Assembly: GCA_947489445.1 (NCBI GenBank)
Contig: CANLDN010000001.1
Location: 682,001 to 746,000, forward strand
DNA: 64,000 nucleotides
Direction of reading: 5' to 3'
DNA from: an uncultured Paracoccaceae bacterium
GTDB lineage: Bacteria > Pseudomonadota > Alphaproteobacteria > Rhodobacterales > Rhodobacteraceae
The notes below the pieces were generated by a model. It searched no databases, was not told the DNA's origin, and worked only from the letters and a program-made list of their open reading frames with translations. Shown here in pieces: positions 9,143 to 19,656 of this stretch; position 1 is the first letter of the stretch, and every line of letters starts with the position of its first letter. A program made the position numbers and the translations under genes.

Positions 9143-9750
9143 TCGGTTGGGGTCTTTGGCTCTTCGATCAGGTATTTTTGCAATCCGATAATCTGCACCC
9201 ACAAAAACACAAACAGCACCGCTGGGAACGCAAAAGTTTCCAGCTTGACCCACAGATCTGTCGACTGTGTGCGCCAGATCAATTCGTTGGCGACGGCCAA
9301 GGCTGCAAACATGATGGTCAGGCGGCGGGTAAAGATCATCCACCCCTCTTCTTGCATCGGCAAGAAGTCCTCCATCACGTATTGCAAATAGCTTTGACCG
9401 CGCCACAACCCGATGCTCAGAATGGCTGCCATAAATCCATAAACGATGGTGGTCTTCATCTTGAAAAACCGTTCATCATTAAACCATGCGGTCAGCCCGC
9501 CAAAGAAAATCACCATAAACGCTGTAAACACCTGCATCCGGCTCAGCTTGCCAGTCAGGCTCCAAAGGATGCCCATGGCCACCAGAAGGATCGGCACGAA
9601 CACCACTGCGGCAACGATAAAACCACTATATTCTGTACCGGCAATGGTAAACGTGTCTTCCTTGATCCGCAGATAGATCAGAAAAAACGCCAGCGTCGGC
9701 CCCAATTCAAGGACCTGCTTGAGCACAGGATTGATGTGTTTTTCTGCCAT
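9139..9750 (-). CDS. yciB: Inner membrane protein YciB (IspZ, septation protein A family)
   Basis: A 203-residue polytopic inner-membrane protein with about five to six hydrophobic segments. ELGPTLAFFLIYL, the TAFMVIFFGGLTAWFNDERFFKMKTTIVYG block and ANELIWR are characteristic of the YciB/IspZ family, which is linked to division-site and envelope homeostasis in enterobacteria. AAGGAG lies 6 bases before the ATG. It is last in the operon ftsY-10660-9764-yciB (13-base gap), an arrangement common in Rhodobacterales. Confidence 0.93.
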   Translation of the reverse strand: MAEKHINPVLKQVLELGPTLAFFLIYLRIKEDTFTIAGTEYSGFIVAAVVFVPILLVAMGILWSLTGKLSRMQVFTAFMVIFFGGLTAWFNDERFFKMKTTIVYGFMAAILSIGLWRGQSYLQYVMEDFLPMQEEGWMIFTRRLTIMFAALAVANELIWRTQSTDLWVKLETFAFPAVLFVFLWVQIIGLQKYLIEEPKTPTD

Positions 9751-9763
9751 ATGACTCTCCTTA

Positions 9764-10663
9764 TCACCCCATTTCCACGATCACGGCACCCAGCGCAACC
9801 AGCGCCATCAGAAACAGACGGCGCGGGCCCACTTTTTCCCCCAAAATAAACCAACCGATCAGCGCCGCGAACACGGTCGAGGTTTCGCGCAAAACAGCCG
9901 CCTCACCAACCTTGTCGAGCCGGGTTGCAAGCATAACACCACCAAAACTGACCCAGGCGATCAACGCGCCTGCAAAACCCCGCCATATCAGCGGTAACAG
10001 CACCGGTCTGGAACGCATTCGCCGATAACGCCATGCCGCCAGGATCGGAAAATCAAATGCCGTCACGAAAAAGAACCACGCCAGAAAAGTGAACGGATTG
10101 GGTGACTGGCGAATACCGTAAGCGTCATACGTCGTGTAAACGGCAACCAACACACCGCCGAGCAAAGCCCAGATCAACCCCAGCTTCAGCGCACGCAGAT
10201 CGACAGTCTCCTCCGCAAGGTTGCGCAGCGCCAGTAGCAAGATCCCACCCGACAGGCAGCCAACGCCAATCCACTGTGTCGCGGTGAAATGCTCGCCAAA
10301 AATCAGGCTGGCCGCGCCGACAGTAACCAACGGCCCGGTGCCGCGCACCACCGGATAAACCACTGTATAGGCGGCCCTTTCATAGGCCAGTGCCATCGTC
10401 ACCTTGTAGGCAAAGTGGATGATAACCGCCCCAGCCAAAATAACCGCCGTCGCGGTGTCGGGCCAAGGCACCAGGAACAAGGCGACAGGTGCGGATAACA
10501 CCGCCAACCATCCATCAATCGCACCGCGGGTCATCCATGGATCATGACGGCCCTTTTGCAGCGCGCCAAATATCGCGTGGGCCAAAGCCGACATCAACGC
10601 CAATGCAGTCGCTAACCGCGCACCTTCGGGCGTGCCCGCAATGGACACCAGCCATTCGCTCAC
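9764..10663 (-). CDS. DMT/EamA-family transporter
   Basis: A 299-residue membrane protein with about ten predicted helices in two EamA repeats; GTGPLVTVGAASLIFGEHFTATQWIGVG and STVFAALIGWFILGEKVGPRRL are the typical repeat ends. The family exports or exchanges small metabolites; the substrate cannot be told. GTG start overlapping the upstream stop codon (GTGA), so translation is coupled to the preceding gene. Confidence 0.85.
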   Translation of the reverse strand: MSEWLVSIAGTPEGARLATALALMSALAHAIFGALQKGRHDPWMTRGAIDGWLAVLSAPVALFLVPWPDTATAVILAGAVIIHFAYKVTMALAYERAAYTVVYPVVRGTGPLVTVGAASLIFGEHFTATQWIGVGCLSGGILLLALRNLAEETVDLRALKLGLIWALLGGVLVAVYTTYDAYGIRQSPNPFTFLAWFFFVTAFDFPILAAWRYRRMRSRPVLLPLIWRGFAGALIAWVSFGGVMLATRLDKVGEAAVLRETSTVFAALIGWFILGEKVGPRRLFLMALVALGAVIVEMG

Positions 10664-11492
10664 TCCGGCCGCCAGTCGACACTCACCTGCGCGCCATCCA
10701 GCAAAAATGACGCAAATTCCGCATCATCCTGATCGCCAGCAGCTATGATTTGCATCCACCCCAACCCGCGTGCAGATGCGAATGTCAGATCTAACACGCC
10801 ATGCGGCGCAGGCAGGTCGGCAGCCAACTTCAGCGCCTCTGCCTTGCTGCCGCGGTCCATTTGCGCAAAGCTCAGGTTTGACACAAACTGCACCACATCT
10901 TCACGACTCACAGTCAGGTCCAACGCCGCGACCCGGTCCGGCGTTATTGCTGCGGTCACCGCCAGCTGATCCAGATGTAGACCTGGCAGGCTCATCTGGA
11001 CCGCACGTGGATCATTAAAAAACGCGCCACCAACGACGGCACTGGCGACAACGGCCTCACCACCGCCGAAAACCACAGTAATCTTGTCAAAGATCAACAA
11101 ACCGTCGCTGGGCAGATGCGACAGACTGATAGAAACTTCAAAAGGTGTCGGCTGGTCCATCTCAATCGCCCGCATCTCGATACTGTTTGGAAGCATTTGA
11201 GGATTATCTGAAAACGTCATTGGCGTTGCACGCCACTCAATGCGTTCCAACTCAGGCGCGCCCACGATCTTGGGCGGAATGACGCGGCACCATCCATCGG
11301 CAATGGGCGTATGTGGAAAATCCTCCCATCGATCCTTATCGTCAGTGCGGAAAACATCAAACTGCCCTGCGCCGCGGTAGCCCGTGACGATGCCCACCAA
11401 ATGTGTCCAGCCAGCTGCACAGCGATCAGCATCTTGGCGGTCTTGCGCCACCGCAGGCACCGCCAAAAGGGCCATCATGAAAACCAGCCTGA

Positions 11493-11496
<4 letters not shown>
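10660..11496 (-). CDS. Secreted protein of unknown function between ftsY and DMT gene
   Basis: A 278-residue protein with a cleavable signal peptide (MIRLVFMMALLAVPAVAQ). The mature part is about 260 residues, with a Cys pair (residues about 26 and 70), no membrane segment and no motif that I recognise; it looks beta-rich in the middle and helical near the C-terminus. Its start overlaps the ftsY stop and its stop overlaps the transporter start, so it is an embedded member of this operon. I do not assign a function. Confidence 0.7.
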
Positions 11497-12752
<1,256 letters not shown>

Positions 12753-12816
12753 CACGTCCGCCTTAAATCATTGCACCAAATGACCTAATGGCTGACGTGC
12801 CGATTGAAAAGCCCGC

Positions 12817-14502
12817 TCAGATCTCATCCTTGAAATGCTGCATCACCAGTTTGATCGGATTGGGCGCCGCTTGACCCAACCCACAGATCGAGGCGTCGGC
12901 CATCGCAGTGCACAAATCCTCTAATAACGGCTGATCCCATTCATCCGCCTGCATCAACTTCACGGCCTTTTCGCAGCCGACCCGACAGGGCGTGCACTGC
13001 CCGCAACTTTCATCCTCAAAGAACCGTAGCATATTCAGCGCCGCATCGCGGGCCTTATCATGATCGGACAAAACGACAACAGCGGCAGACCCGATGAACG
13101 TTCCCAGCGGTTGCAACGTGTCGAAATCCAATGGCACATCATTGATCGATGCAGGCAAAAGCCCCGACGATGGCCCGCCAGGCTGATAGGCCTTGAACAC
13201 ATGGCCCGCCGCCATGCCGCCCGCCGCGGTGATGATGTCCGTAATGGTCGATCCGGCGGGCAGCAGATACACGCCCGGCGCCGCCACACGCCCGGAGACA
13301 GAATAGGATCGCAGCCCTTTGCGCCCGTTCTTCTCAGTCCCGCTCAACACCTCTGCCCCTTCGCGACAGACCCGGGCGACCCAATGCAAGGTTTCGACAT
13401 TGTGCACCAGCGTCGGGCGGTCAAAAATGCCAACCTGCGCCACAAAGGGCGGGCGATGACGCGGCAAGCCCCGCTTGCCCTCGATGCTTTCGATCATCGC
13501 ACTTTCTTCGCCACAAATATACGCACCAGCGCCGCGGCGCAGATCGATATAGCCGGGTTCAACCAGCCCTGCGTCCTCTAGTGCTTTGATCTCGCGTCGT
13601 AATATCTCCATCACCGCAGGATATTCGTCGCGCATGTAGATAAAACAGGTTTCAGCCTCAACCGCCCAAGCGGCGATCAGCATGCCTTCCAAAAACAGAT
13701 GCGGCACCCGTTCCAGATAGTAGCGATCCTTGAATGTCCCCGGCTCGCCCTCATCACCGTTCACGGCCAGATAACGCGGCCCGTCATTGGCCCGGACGAA
13801 ACCCCATTTCTTCCCCGACGGGAACCCGGCCCCCCCAAGCCCGCGCAGACCAGAGGATAGCACCGTTTCCTGCACCGCCTCCCAATCGCCATCCGCGCGC
13901 AGTGCAGTCAATTCAGCATATCCGCCCTCGGACACATAGGCCGCATAGTGCTGATATGCAGGCACATGCGCATGCGTGTCGTCAGCCGCAATCGCCGCTT
14001 CAACCTTTGCGACGGTCGCATGGTCCACATGATTGTGACCCAGCTCCAGCACAGGCGCGGTGTCACAACGACCCATGCAGGGCGCACGCAAAACGCGGAC
14101 GTCAGATGCATCCAACCCCTTCTTTAGCGCCGCCATCAACTGTTGTGCGCCTGCCAATTCACATGACAGGCTATCACACACACGGATTGTCAAAGCGGGC
14201 GGTTTGGGCTCGCCTTCCTTGACCACATCAAAATGGGCATAGAAGGTCGCGACCTCATAAACCTCTGCCTGGGACAACCGCATCTCTTCGGCCAGTGCGC
14301 GCATATGTGGAGCCGACAAACAGCCGTAAGCGTCCTGAATGAGATGCAGGAATTCGATCAGCAGATCCCGGCGGCGGGGCCGATCACCAAGCAGCGCCTT
14401 GACCTCATCCCAGGCCTGATCATCCAACTGGCGGCCTTTGGGCGTATGCCGCCCTTTGCCTTTGCCGGATTTCCAAACGCCGTCGCGGTTATCAAGAGCC
14501 AT
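12817..14502 (-). CDS. NuoE-NuoF fusion, formate dehydrogenase beta-subunit type
   Basis: A 561-residue NAD+-linked flavoprotein fusing a NuoE-like [2Fe-2S] thioredoxin domain to a NuoF-like FMN/4Fe-4S domain, as in FdsB of soluble NAD-dependent formate dehydrogenase. NuoE Cys: CDSLSC and PCMGRC. NuoF part: GLRGLGGAGFPSGKKW (FMN/NAD loop), NGDEGEPGTFKDR, YICGEESAMIESIEG and the 4Fe-4S motif SCGQCTPCRVGCEK. AGGGGA precedes the ATG at 14502; a longer frame to 14583 is unlikely. The catalytic molybdenum subunit (fdsA) and maturation gene (fdsD) are not adjacent: ftsY lies downstream and a divergent desaturase gene upstream. Confidence 0.88.
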   Translation of the reverse strand: MALDNRDGVWKSGKGKGRHTPKGRQLDDQAWDEVKALLGDRPRRRDLLIEFLHLIQDAYGCLSAPHMRALAEEMRLSQAEVYEVATFYAHFDVVKEGEPKPPALTIRVCDSLSCELAGAQQLMAALKKGLDASDVRVLRAPCMGRCDTAPVLELGHNHVDHATVAKVEAAIAADDTHAHVPAYQHYAAYVSEGGYAELTALRADGDWEAVQETVLSSGLRGLGGAGFPSGKKWGFVRANDGPRYLAVNGDEGEPGTFKDRYYLERVPHLFLEGMLIAAWAVEAETCFIYMRDEYPAVMEILRREIKALEDAGLVEPGYIDLRRGAGAYICGEESAMIESIEGKRGLPRHRPPFVAQVGIFDRPTLVHNVETLHWVARVCREGAEVLSGTEKNGRKGLRSYSVSGRVAAPGVYLLPAGSTITDIITAAGGMAAGHVFKAYQPGGPSSGLLPASINDVPLDFDTLQPLGTFIGSAAVVVLSDHDKARDAALNMLRFFEDESCGQCTPCRVGCEKAVKLMQADEWDQPLLEDLCTAMADASICGLGQAAPNPIKLVMQHFKDEI

Positions 14503-14625
14503 TGCAATTCCCCTGCATGATACGCGCAACATACCCCGCGCATTGCCCCCAAACCACGCAAAAGCGACACCAGATGCGCCCAAAACGCGGCATGGGTCAG
14601 TTCCCCCTTATCAATCCGGAAACCG

Positions 14626-15660
14626 ATGCTAACTATACGAAACATGATGACCCCAATGCGCCTTTTTACCATCGCGACGCTGACACCAATCGCCCTGATT
14701 GGCATGGGCGCTGTTTTTGGGGGCTTTTGGGTCGTGGCAGCGATTTTATACCTCACGGCGTTCACCAGCCTGCTTGACCGGGCGATCCAGATCATAGCAC
14801 CACATACGGAATTCCCCAGCGGCGATGCGCTTTCAGTCACGCTCGCCCTGTTACACCTCGCGCTTTTGCCTTTGGTCATTGCCGCACTCGGCGGGCACAC
14901 CCTGACATCGCTTGAAAAGGCGGGATTGTTCTTTGCCGCCGGTCTGTTCTTTGGCCAGGTCAGCAACGCCAACGCGCATGAGCTGATCCACCGCAGCCAG
15001 CGGCATGTGCATCGCCTTGGCATGTGGGTCTATATCACGCTGCTTTTTGGGCATCATACATCGGCACATGTTCTTGTGCATCATCGGCATGTCGCCACAC
15101 CGCAGGACCCCAACACATCGCGGAGGGGCGAAAGCTTTTACCGCTACGCTATCCGTGCATGGACAGGATCATTCATCGAAGGATACCGGGCGGAGGCGGC
15201 CCGATTAAAGAAAATCAACCGCACGCGTTGGCAAAACCCCTATGTCATCTATATCGGCGGTGGTGCGCTTTTTCTTTGCAGCGCAGTGCTGCTTGGCGGG
15301 CCCAAAGCGCTAATCGCGTATATCACGCTGGCGGCATACGCCCAGACCCAACTGCTGATGTCGGACTATGTGCAACATTACGGGCTGACGCGACGCGCCG
15401 CCGCCAATGGCAAATCGCAACCCGTCAGCGTGCAACACAGCTGGAACAGCCCCCACTGGTTTTCCTCGGCGCTGATGCTGAATGCCACGCGGCATTCCGA
15501 TCATCATGCACATCCTTCACGCCCCTACCCCGCCCTTACACTGCCGCAGGATGCACCCATGTTGCCCCGCCCCTTGCCACTGATGGCCAGTATCGCGCTG
15601 GTTCCGCCGCTTTGGCGCAAAATCATGGACCCTCTCGTTGATCGGTGGCAACATGCGTAG
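14626..15660 (+). CDS. AlkB-like membrane alkane/xylene monooxygenase family protein
   Basis: A 344-residue membrane di-iron enzyme of the fatty-acid desaturase superfamily. Histidine boxes in order: HELIHR (about residue 118), HVLVHHRHVATPQDPNTSRRGESFY (about 145-175), DYVQHYGL and NATRHSDHHAHPSRPYPAL near the C-terminus, the AlkB-type set for terminal hydroxylation of alkanes or related chains. About five to six hydrophobic segments. Start: ATG 14626 or 14647 (MTPMRLF), neither with a strong Shine-Dalgarno. No rubredoxin or rubredoxin reductase is adjacent, so electron supply must come from elsewhere and substrate is uncertain. Confidence 0.85.
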   Translation: MLTIRNMMTPMRLFTIATLTPIALIGMGAVFGGFWVVAAILYLTAFTSLLDRAIQIIAPHTEFPSGDALSVTLALLHLALLPLVIAALGGHTLTSLEKAGLFFAAGLFFGQVSNANAHELIHRSQRHVHRLGMWVYITLLFGHHTSAHVLVHHRHVATPQDPNTSRRGESFYRYAIRAWTGSFIEGYRAEAARLKKINRTRWQNPYVIYIGGGALFLCSAVLLGGPKALIAYITLAAYAQTQLLMSDYVQHYGLTRRAAANGKSQPVSVQHSWNSPHWFSSALMLNATRHSDHHAHPSRPYPALTLPQDAPMLPRPLPLMASIALVPPLWRKIMDPLVDRWQHA

Positions 15661-16039
15661 CCTGCTGCTTTGCCTCGCCTTGGCGACACCAGCAGCGGCC
15701 CAGAACACCATGAACGCCGAAGAATTCGGCGCGCATGTGACCGGGCGCACCATTACATTCCGCACCGAACTCAACCCCAGTTTCGGCATCGAACGCTACT
15801 TGGAGGGGCGGCGCGTCATGTGGTCCACCTTTGACGGCATCTGCCAATACGGCGTCTGGTTCGAAAGCAAGGGCGACATCTGCTTTCGCTACGACGGGGA
15901 CCCTGAACCTAAATGCTGGACCATGTACAATGAGCCCGGCGGCATGCGGGGCGTCTACACAACCCGCCCACCCGCAACGGTCATCTTCGAAATTCCAGAC
16001 AGAAACGATGCGCTGATCTGCAACGACCTCTCCTCTTGA
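15653..16039 (+). CDS. Small secreted protein downstream of the AlkB-like gene
   Basis: A 128-residue protein with a signal peptide (MRSLLLCLALATPAAAQ). The mature domain begins AEEFGAHVTGRTITFRT and contains RYLEGRRVMWSTFDGICQYGVWFESKGDICFRYDGDPEPKCW, with four to five Cys. This pattern recurs in secreted Rhodobacterales proteins of unknown function. It overlaps the 3' end of the AlkB-like gene by 8 bases and is likely cotranscribed. Function unknown. Confidence 0.72.
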   Translation: MRSLLLCLALATPAAAQNTMNAEEFGAHVTGRTITFRTELNPSFGIERYLEGRRVMWSTFDGICQYGVWFESKGDICFRYDGDPEPKCWTMYNEPGGMRGVYTTRPPATVIFEIPDRNDALICNDLSS

Positions 16040-16129
16040 TTCCCGCATCACCGGACGGCCGATTGAAATAATAAGGCGTAAGAATGTCGAAAGCCGCGCG
16101 CAACTGCCAGGAATGTTGAACGAGGCGCC

Positions 16130-17608
16130 CTACCGCACCACAACGCGGCCATCGGCGAACTCGACCTCAAGCCCCTGCGCTTTTTCTGCGGCAGCCTTGC
16201 CCGTCACCACAGCACCATCACCACGCACGACGGCGTAGCCGCGCTTGAGCGTTTCGACATAACCCAATGTCTCGCGCAGACGATCCAATGCTTCCAACCG
16301 GGCCACACGTTCGGCCTGTTGGCGCGATGCCCGGTCCGACAAACGGCGGGTCACGGTATCCAGCCGCTCTTGCTGCCGTGAGATGCGGTCCTGCAAAACC
16401 TGTGGTCGCAAGCCGCGGCTTGCCTGGTCCAGCACGACAGATGCATCGCGTGATCTGCGCTGCAATGCAGGTGCAAGGCGACCAGCCAAGGCCTCCAATC
16501 GTCTGCGGTCTTCGACGACCCGGCGCGATAGCATTGCGGGACGCAACGCAGCCTCGGACAATTGCAGCCGTTTCTTTGCCGCCGCCGTGCGCAGGGCATT
16601 GGGCAGTCGCTCTGCCAGATAGTCCAGACGCTGGCGCGGTCCTTCGACCAATGCATCCGGCTGCGGCAACGCGCGACCCAAATCGCGCACCCTTTGTAGT
16701 CGTTGCTGCACGCAGGTCGATAAGGCGCGGCTCAACCGGGCGCCTTGCTGGTCCACCCAGGCCAACAGCTCCATACGCACCGGCACAGCCAATTCGGCAG
16801 CGGCGGTCGGTGTCGGGGCGCGCTGGTCAGACACAAAATCAATCAACGTGGTATCGGTTTCATGTCCAACTGCCGAAATCAGCGGGATATCAGATGCCGC
16901 CGCCGCCCGGGCTACGATCTCTTCATTGAACCCCCAAAGGTCCTCTAACGATCCACCGCCACGGGCCACAATCAGCAAATCAGGCCGGGGCAAGGCACCA
17001 CCCGGCGTCAGACGATTGAAACCCTCGATTGCCGCCGCAACCTCCGGTGCGCATTTTTGACCTTGGACCGCAACGGGCCAGACCAAAACCTTGCGCGGGA
17101 ACCGGTCGCGCAGACGGTGCAGGATATCACGGATCACAGCGCCCGAGGGCGAGGTGATTACCCCGATAAACTCCGGCAGATAGGGCAATGGCTTCTTGCG
17201 CTCCGGCGCAAACAGCCCTTCGGCAGCCAACATCGCCTTGCGCTTTTCCAGCATGGCCATCAGGGCACCGGCACCGGCGGGTGCTATATCCTCAATCACC
17301 ATCTGATATTTTGACTGGCCGGGGAATGTTGTCAGCTTGCCCGTCGCAATGACCTCCATCCCCTCTTCGGGCCGATGCGCCAGCCCCTGTGCACGGCCTT
17401 TCCAGATGACGCCCGCCAGAACCGACCGATCATCTTTCAGGTCCAAATAAATGTGGCCGGATGCGGGGCGCGACACGCGGCCCACCTCGCCCCTGACCCG
17501 CACATGCGAAAAACCGCCCTCGATGGCTTTCTTGACCGCCCCTGAAATTTCAGAAACCGAAAATTCCGGGGTATTATCGCCCGGTTCATCTTCAAACAGG
17601 TCGTTCAC
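16130..17608 (-). CDS. xseA: Exodeoxyribonuclease VII large subunit XseA
   Basis: A 492-residue nuclease subunit that with XseB degrades single-stranded DNA ends. N-terminal OB fold (EFSVSEISGAVKKAIEGGFSHV to about residue 100), catalytic core with ITSPSGAVIRDILHRL, LIVARGGGSLEDLWGFNEE and SAVGHETDTTLIDFVSDQRAPTPTAAAE, then a long coiled coil (about 285-430) and a C-terminal segment LKRGYAVVR. GTG start. The first codons overlap the 3' end of the upstream gene by 17 bases. XseB is not nearby. Confidence 0.95.
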   Translation of the reverse strand: MNDLFEDEPGDNTPEFSVSEISGAVKKAIEGGFSHVRVRGEVGRVSRPASGHIYLDLKDDRSVLAGVIWKGRAQGLAHRPEEGMEVIATGKLTTFPGQSKYQMVIEDIAPAGAGALMAMLEKRKAMLAAEGLFAPERKKPLPYLPEFIGVITSPSGAVIRDILHRLRDRFPRKVLVWPVAVQGQKCAPEVAAAIEGFNRLTPGGALPRPDLLIVARGGGSLEDLWGFNEEIVARAAAASDIPLISAVGHETDTTLIDFVSDQRAPTPTAAAELAVPVRMELLAWVDQQGARLSRALSTCVQQRLQRVRDLGRALPQPDALVEGPRQRLDYLAERLPNALRTAAAKKRLQLSEAALRPAMLSRRVVEDRRRLEALAGRLAPALQRRSRDASVVLDQASRGLRPQVLQDRISRQQERLDTVTRRLSDRASRQQAERVARLEALDRLRETLGYVETLKRGYAVVRGDGAVVTGKAAAEKAQGLEVEFADGRVVVR

Positions 17609-18197
17609 GCTCGCTCTCCGGGTTCAGGTTCTGCAGTGGTAGCGACGAAAACTTCCACTGTAAAAACGCACTTCCCGTAATGACAAACGCACCGAAAAAG
17701 GCAAACACAAAAGAACTGAAGATCACGGCAAGCGCAAACGCCGCCACGCCGATGACCCAAAGCAACGCGGTCGAAAGGCGGACGGATGCAACATCCGGAT
17801 CAGGCCAGTACTGCACCTGCGGACGTCCAAATTCCTGCGCATAATACTCCAGCGTCCGCTCATAGGCTGGGTCATCCTGCAAAGGCGGCAAATCTTCGGG
17901 GTGATGGATCGTACGCCCAATGATACGAGGACAAAAATCGTCAAAATAGGCCCGTTTATCCGCGATATGCAGCCGCCAGACCACATCAACGATGGGGGAT
18001 GGGGACAGCGTGTCACCGGTGCTGCCCACCAGATACATGTACCGGCGGTATTCTTCAGCCAAAGTGTAGCAAACATCGGTTGAATGACCGGTTTCATCCT
18101 CAAGCCGGTCAATCAGCGAGCGTGTCAAAGGGCGTTCATGAAAACTATACCCTTCCAACCGATGCCAAAGGCGCCGGTCCGTCTTTGTTCGTTTCAT
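17592..18197 (-). CDS. Membrane-anchored protein with VDxxWxxH motif
   Basis: A 201-residue protein with a soluble N-terminal domain and a hydrophobic C-terminal hairpin (about residues 140-185, two segments). The segment SPIVDVVWRLHIADKRAYFDDFC resembles the VDxxWHxH...YxxFC motif of the glycine-rich-domain-containing-protein-like (GRDP/DUF1399) family; one His of the motif is Arg here. Function unknown. Upstream of and overlapping xseA. Confidence 0.65.
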   Translation of the reverse strand: MKRTKTDRRLWHRLEGYSFHERPLTRSLIDRLEDETGHSTDVCYTLAEEYRRYMYLVGSTGDTLSPSPIVDVVWRLHIADKRAYFDDFCPRIIGRTIHHPEDLPPLQDDPAYERTLEYYAQEFGRPQVQYWPDPDVASVRLSTALLWVIGVAAFALAVIFSSFVFAFFGAFVITGSAFLQWKFSSLPLQNLNPESERERPV

Positions 18198-18378
18198 CAG
18201 CTACATCCGTCGCGCCAAGCGCCCCCGCAGGCGACAATAGCCCCAAGATGGACATCCGCCAAGTATTTGCTGCCTGCAAACAGACATCGTGTCGCAAGGT
18301 TGTTCCCAGTTTCCTGATCGTCTATGCGCGTTTTACAAATGCGTAGGACGCGCAAATGGGCAATTTGGGGTGCTGACA

Positions 18379-19641
18379 ATGAACATTCTGATCTTGGGTA
18401 GCGGCGGGCGCGAACACAGTCTGGCCTGGGCCATCAAACAGAACCCCAAATGTGATCGGTTGATCGTCGCCCCCGGCAATGCGGGGATCGCCGCAATCGC
18501 CGACTGCGCGGATATCAATATCCTTGATGGCGGGGCCGTGGCCGTCTTTGCCGAGGAAAACGCCGTCGACTTCATCATTGTCGGCCCCGAAGCCCCCCTT
18601 GCGGCAGGCGTCGCCGACCGGCTGCGCAGCGCGGGTTTCCTTGTCTTTGGGCCATCACAAGCTGCCGCCCAGCTCGAAGCCTCCAAATCCTTTACCAAGG
18701 ACGTCTGCACCGACGCCAAAGCACCCACCGCCGCATATCAACACTGCAAAACGGCAGAGGCCGCAAAGGACTGCGTGCGCACGCAAGGCACGCCCATCGT
18801 GATCAAGGCCGACGGGCTGGCCGCTGGCAAAGGCGTGATCATCGCCATGACCGAAGATGAGGCCTTTGCCGCCATCGACGATATGTTCGATGGCAGCTTT
18901 GGCACGGCCGGGGCCGAAGTCGTGATCGAGGAATTCATGGAAGGCGAGGAGGCGTCGTTTTTTATCCTCAGCGACGGCAAAACCATCCTGCCCATCGGCA
19001 CCGCCCAAGACCACAAACGCGCCTTCGATGGCGATCAGGGGCCAAATACAGGTGGCATGGGGGCCTATTCGCCTGCGCCCATCATGACACCCAAACTCAC
19101 CCAAACCGCGCTGCGGGAAATCATCCAGCCCACGATGGATGAAATGGCCAAACGCGGCACACCCTTTCAGGGTGTGCTGTTTGCGGGTTTGATGATTGAA
19201 AATGGCTGGCCCCGGCTTGTCGAATACAATGTGCGCTTTGGCGATCCCGAATGCCAATGCCTGATGATGCGGTTGGGCGGACAAGTCCTCGACCTGCTGC
19301 AAGCCTGCTCAGAGCAACGATTGCATGAGGTGCAGGTCAAGTGGGCGGATGATCACGCACTCACCGTGGTCATGGCGGCGAACGGCTATCCAGGGGCCTA
19401 TGAAAAAGGCACGCCTATCCATAACCTTGATGCCCAACCCGAAGACAGCCAGCACATGGTCTTCCACGCAGGTACGGGCGAAAAAGGCGGGCAAATCATC
19501 GCCACCGGCGGCCGGGTGCTCAGCGTGACAGCACGTGGGACGACCTTGGCAGAGGCGCATGAAAAGGCTTACGCTATGGCCCATAGCATTGACTGGCCCG
19601 ATGGCTTCTACCGATCAGACATTGGGTGGCGCGCGCTCTAA
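18379..19641 (+). CDS. purD: Phosphoribosylamine-glycine ligase PurD
   Basis: A 420-residue ATP-grasp enzyme for the second step of purine synthesis. N-terminal MNILILGSGGREHSLAW, GPEAPLAAGVADRL, ATP-grasp strands VIKADGLAAGKGVIIA and VVIEEFMEGEEASFF, then GGMGAYSPAP, and the metal-binding VEYNVRFGDPECQ. The start 30 codons inside the longer frame is the family N-terminus, preceded by GGGGT. The HD hydrolase gene follows 15 bases later. Confidence 0.96.
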   Translation: MNILILGSGGREHSLAWAIKQNPKCDRLIVAPGNAGIAAIADCADINILDGGAVAVFAEENAVDFIIVGPEAPLAAGVADRLRSAGFLVFGPSQAAAQLEASKSFTKDVCTDAKAPTAAYQHCKTAEAAKDCVRTQGTPIVIKADGLAAGKGVIIAMTEDEAFAAIDDMFDGSFGTAGAEVVIEEFMEGEEASFFILSDGKTILPIGTAQDHKRAFDGDQGPNTGGMGAYSPAPIMTPKLTQTALREIIQPTMDEMAKRGTPFQGVLFAGLMIENGWPRLVEYNVRFGDPECQCLMMRLGGQVLDLLQACSEQRLHEVQVKWADDHALTVVMAANGYPGAYEKGTPIHNLDAQPEDSQHMVFHAGTGEKGGQIIATGGRVLSVTARGTTLAEAHEKAYAMAHSIDWPDGFYRSDIGWRAL

Positions 19642-19656
19642 CGGTTTTGGTTGAAT

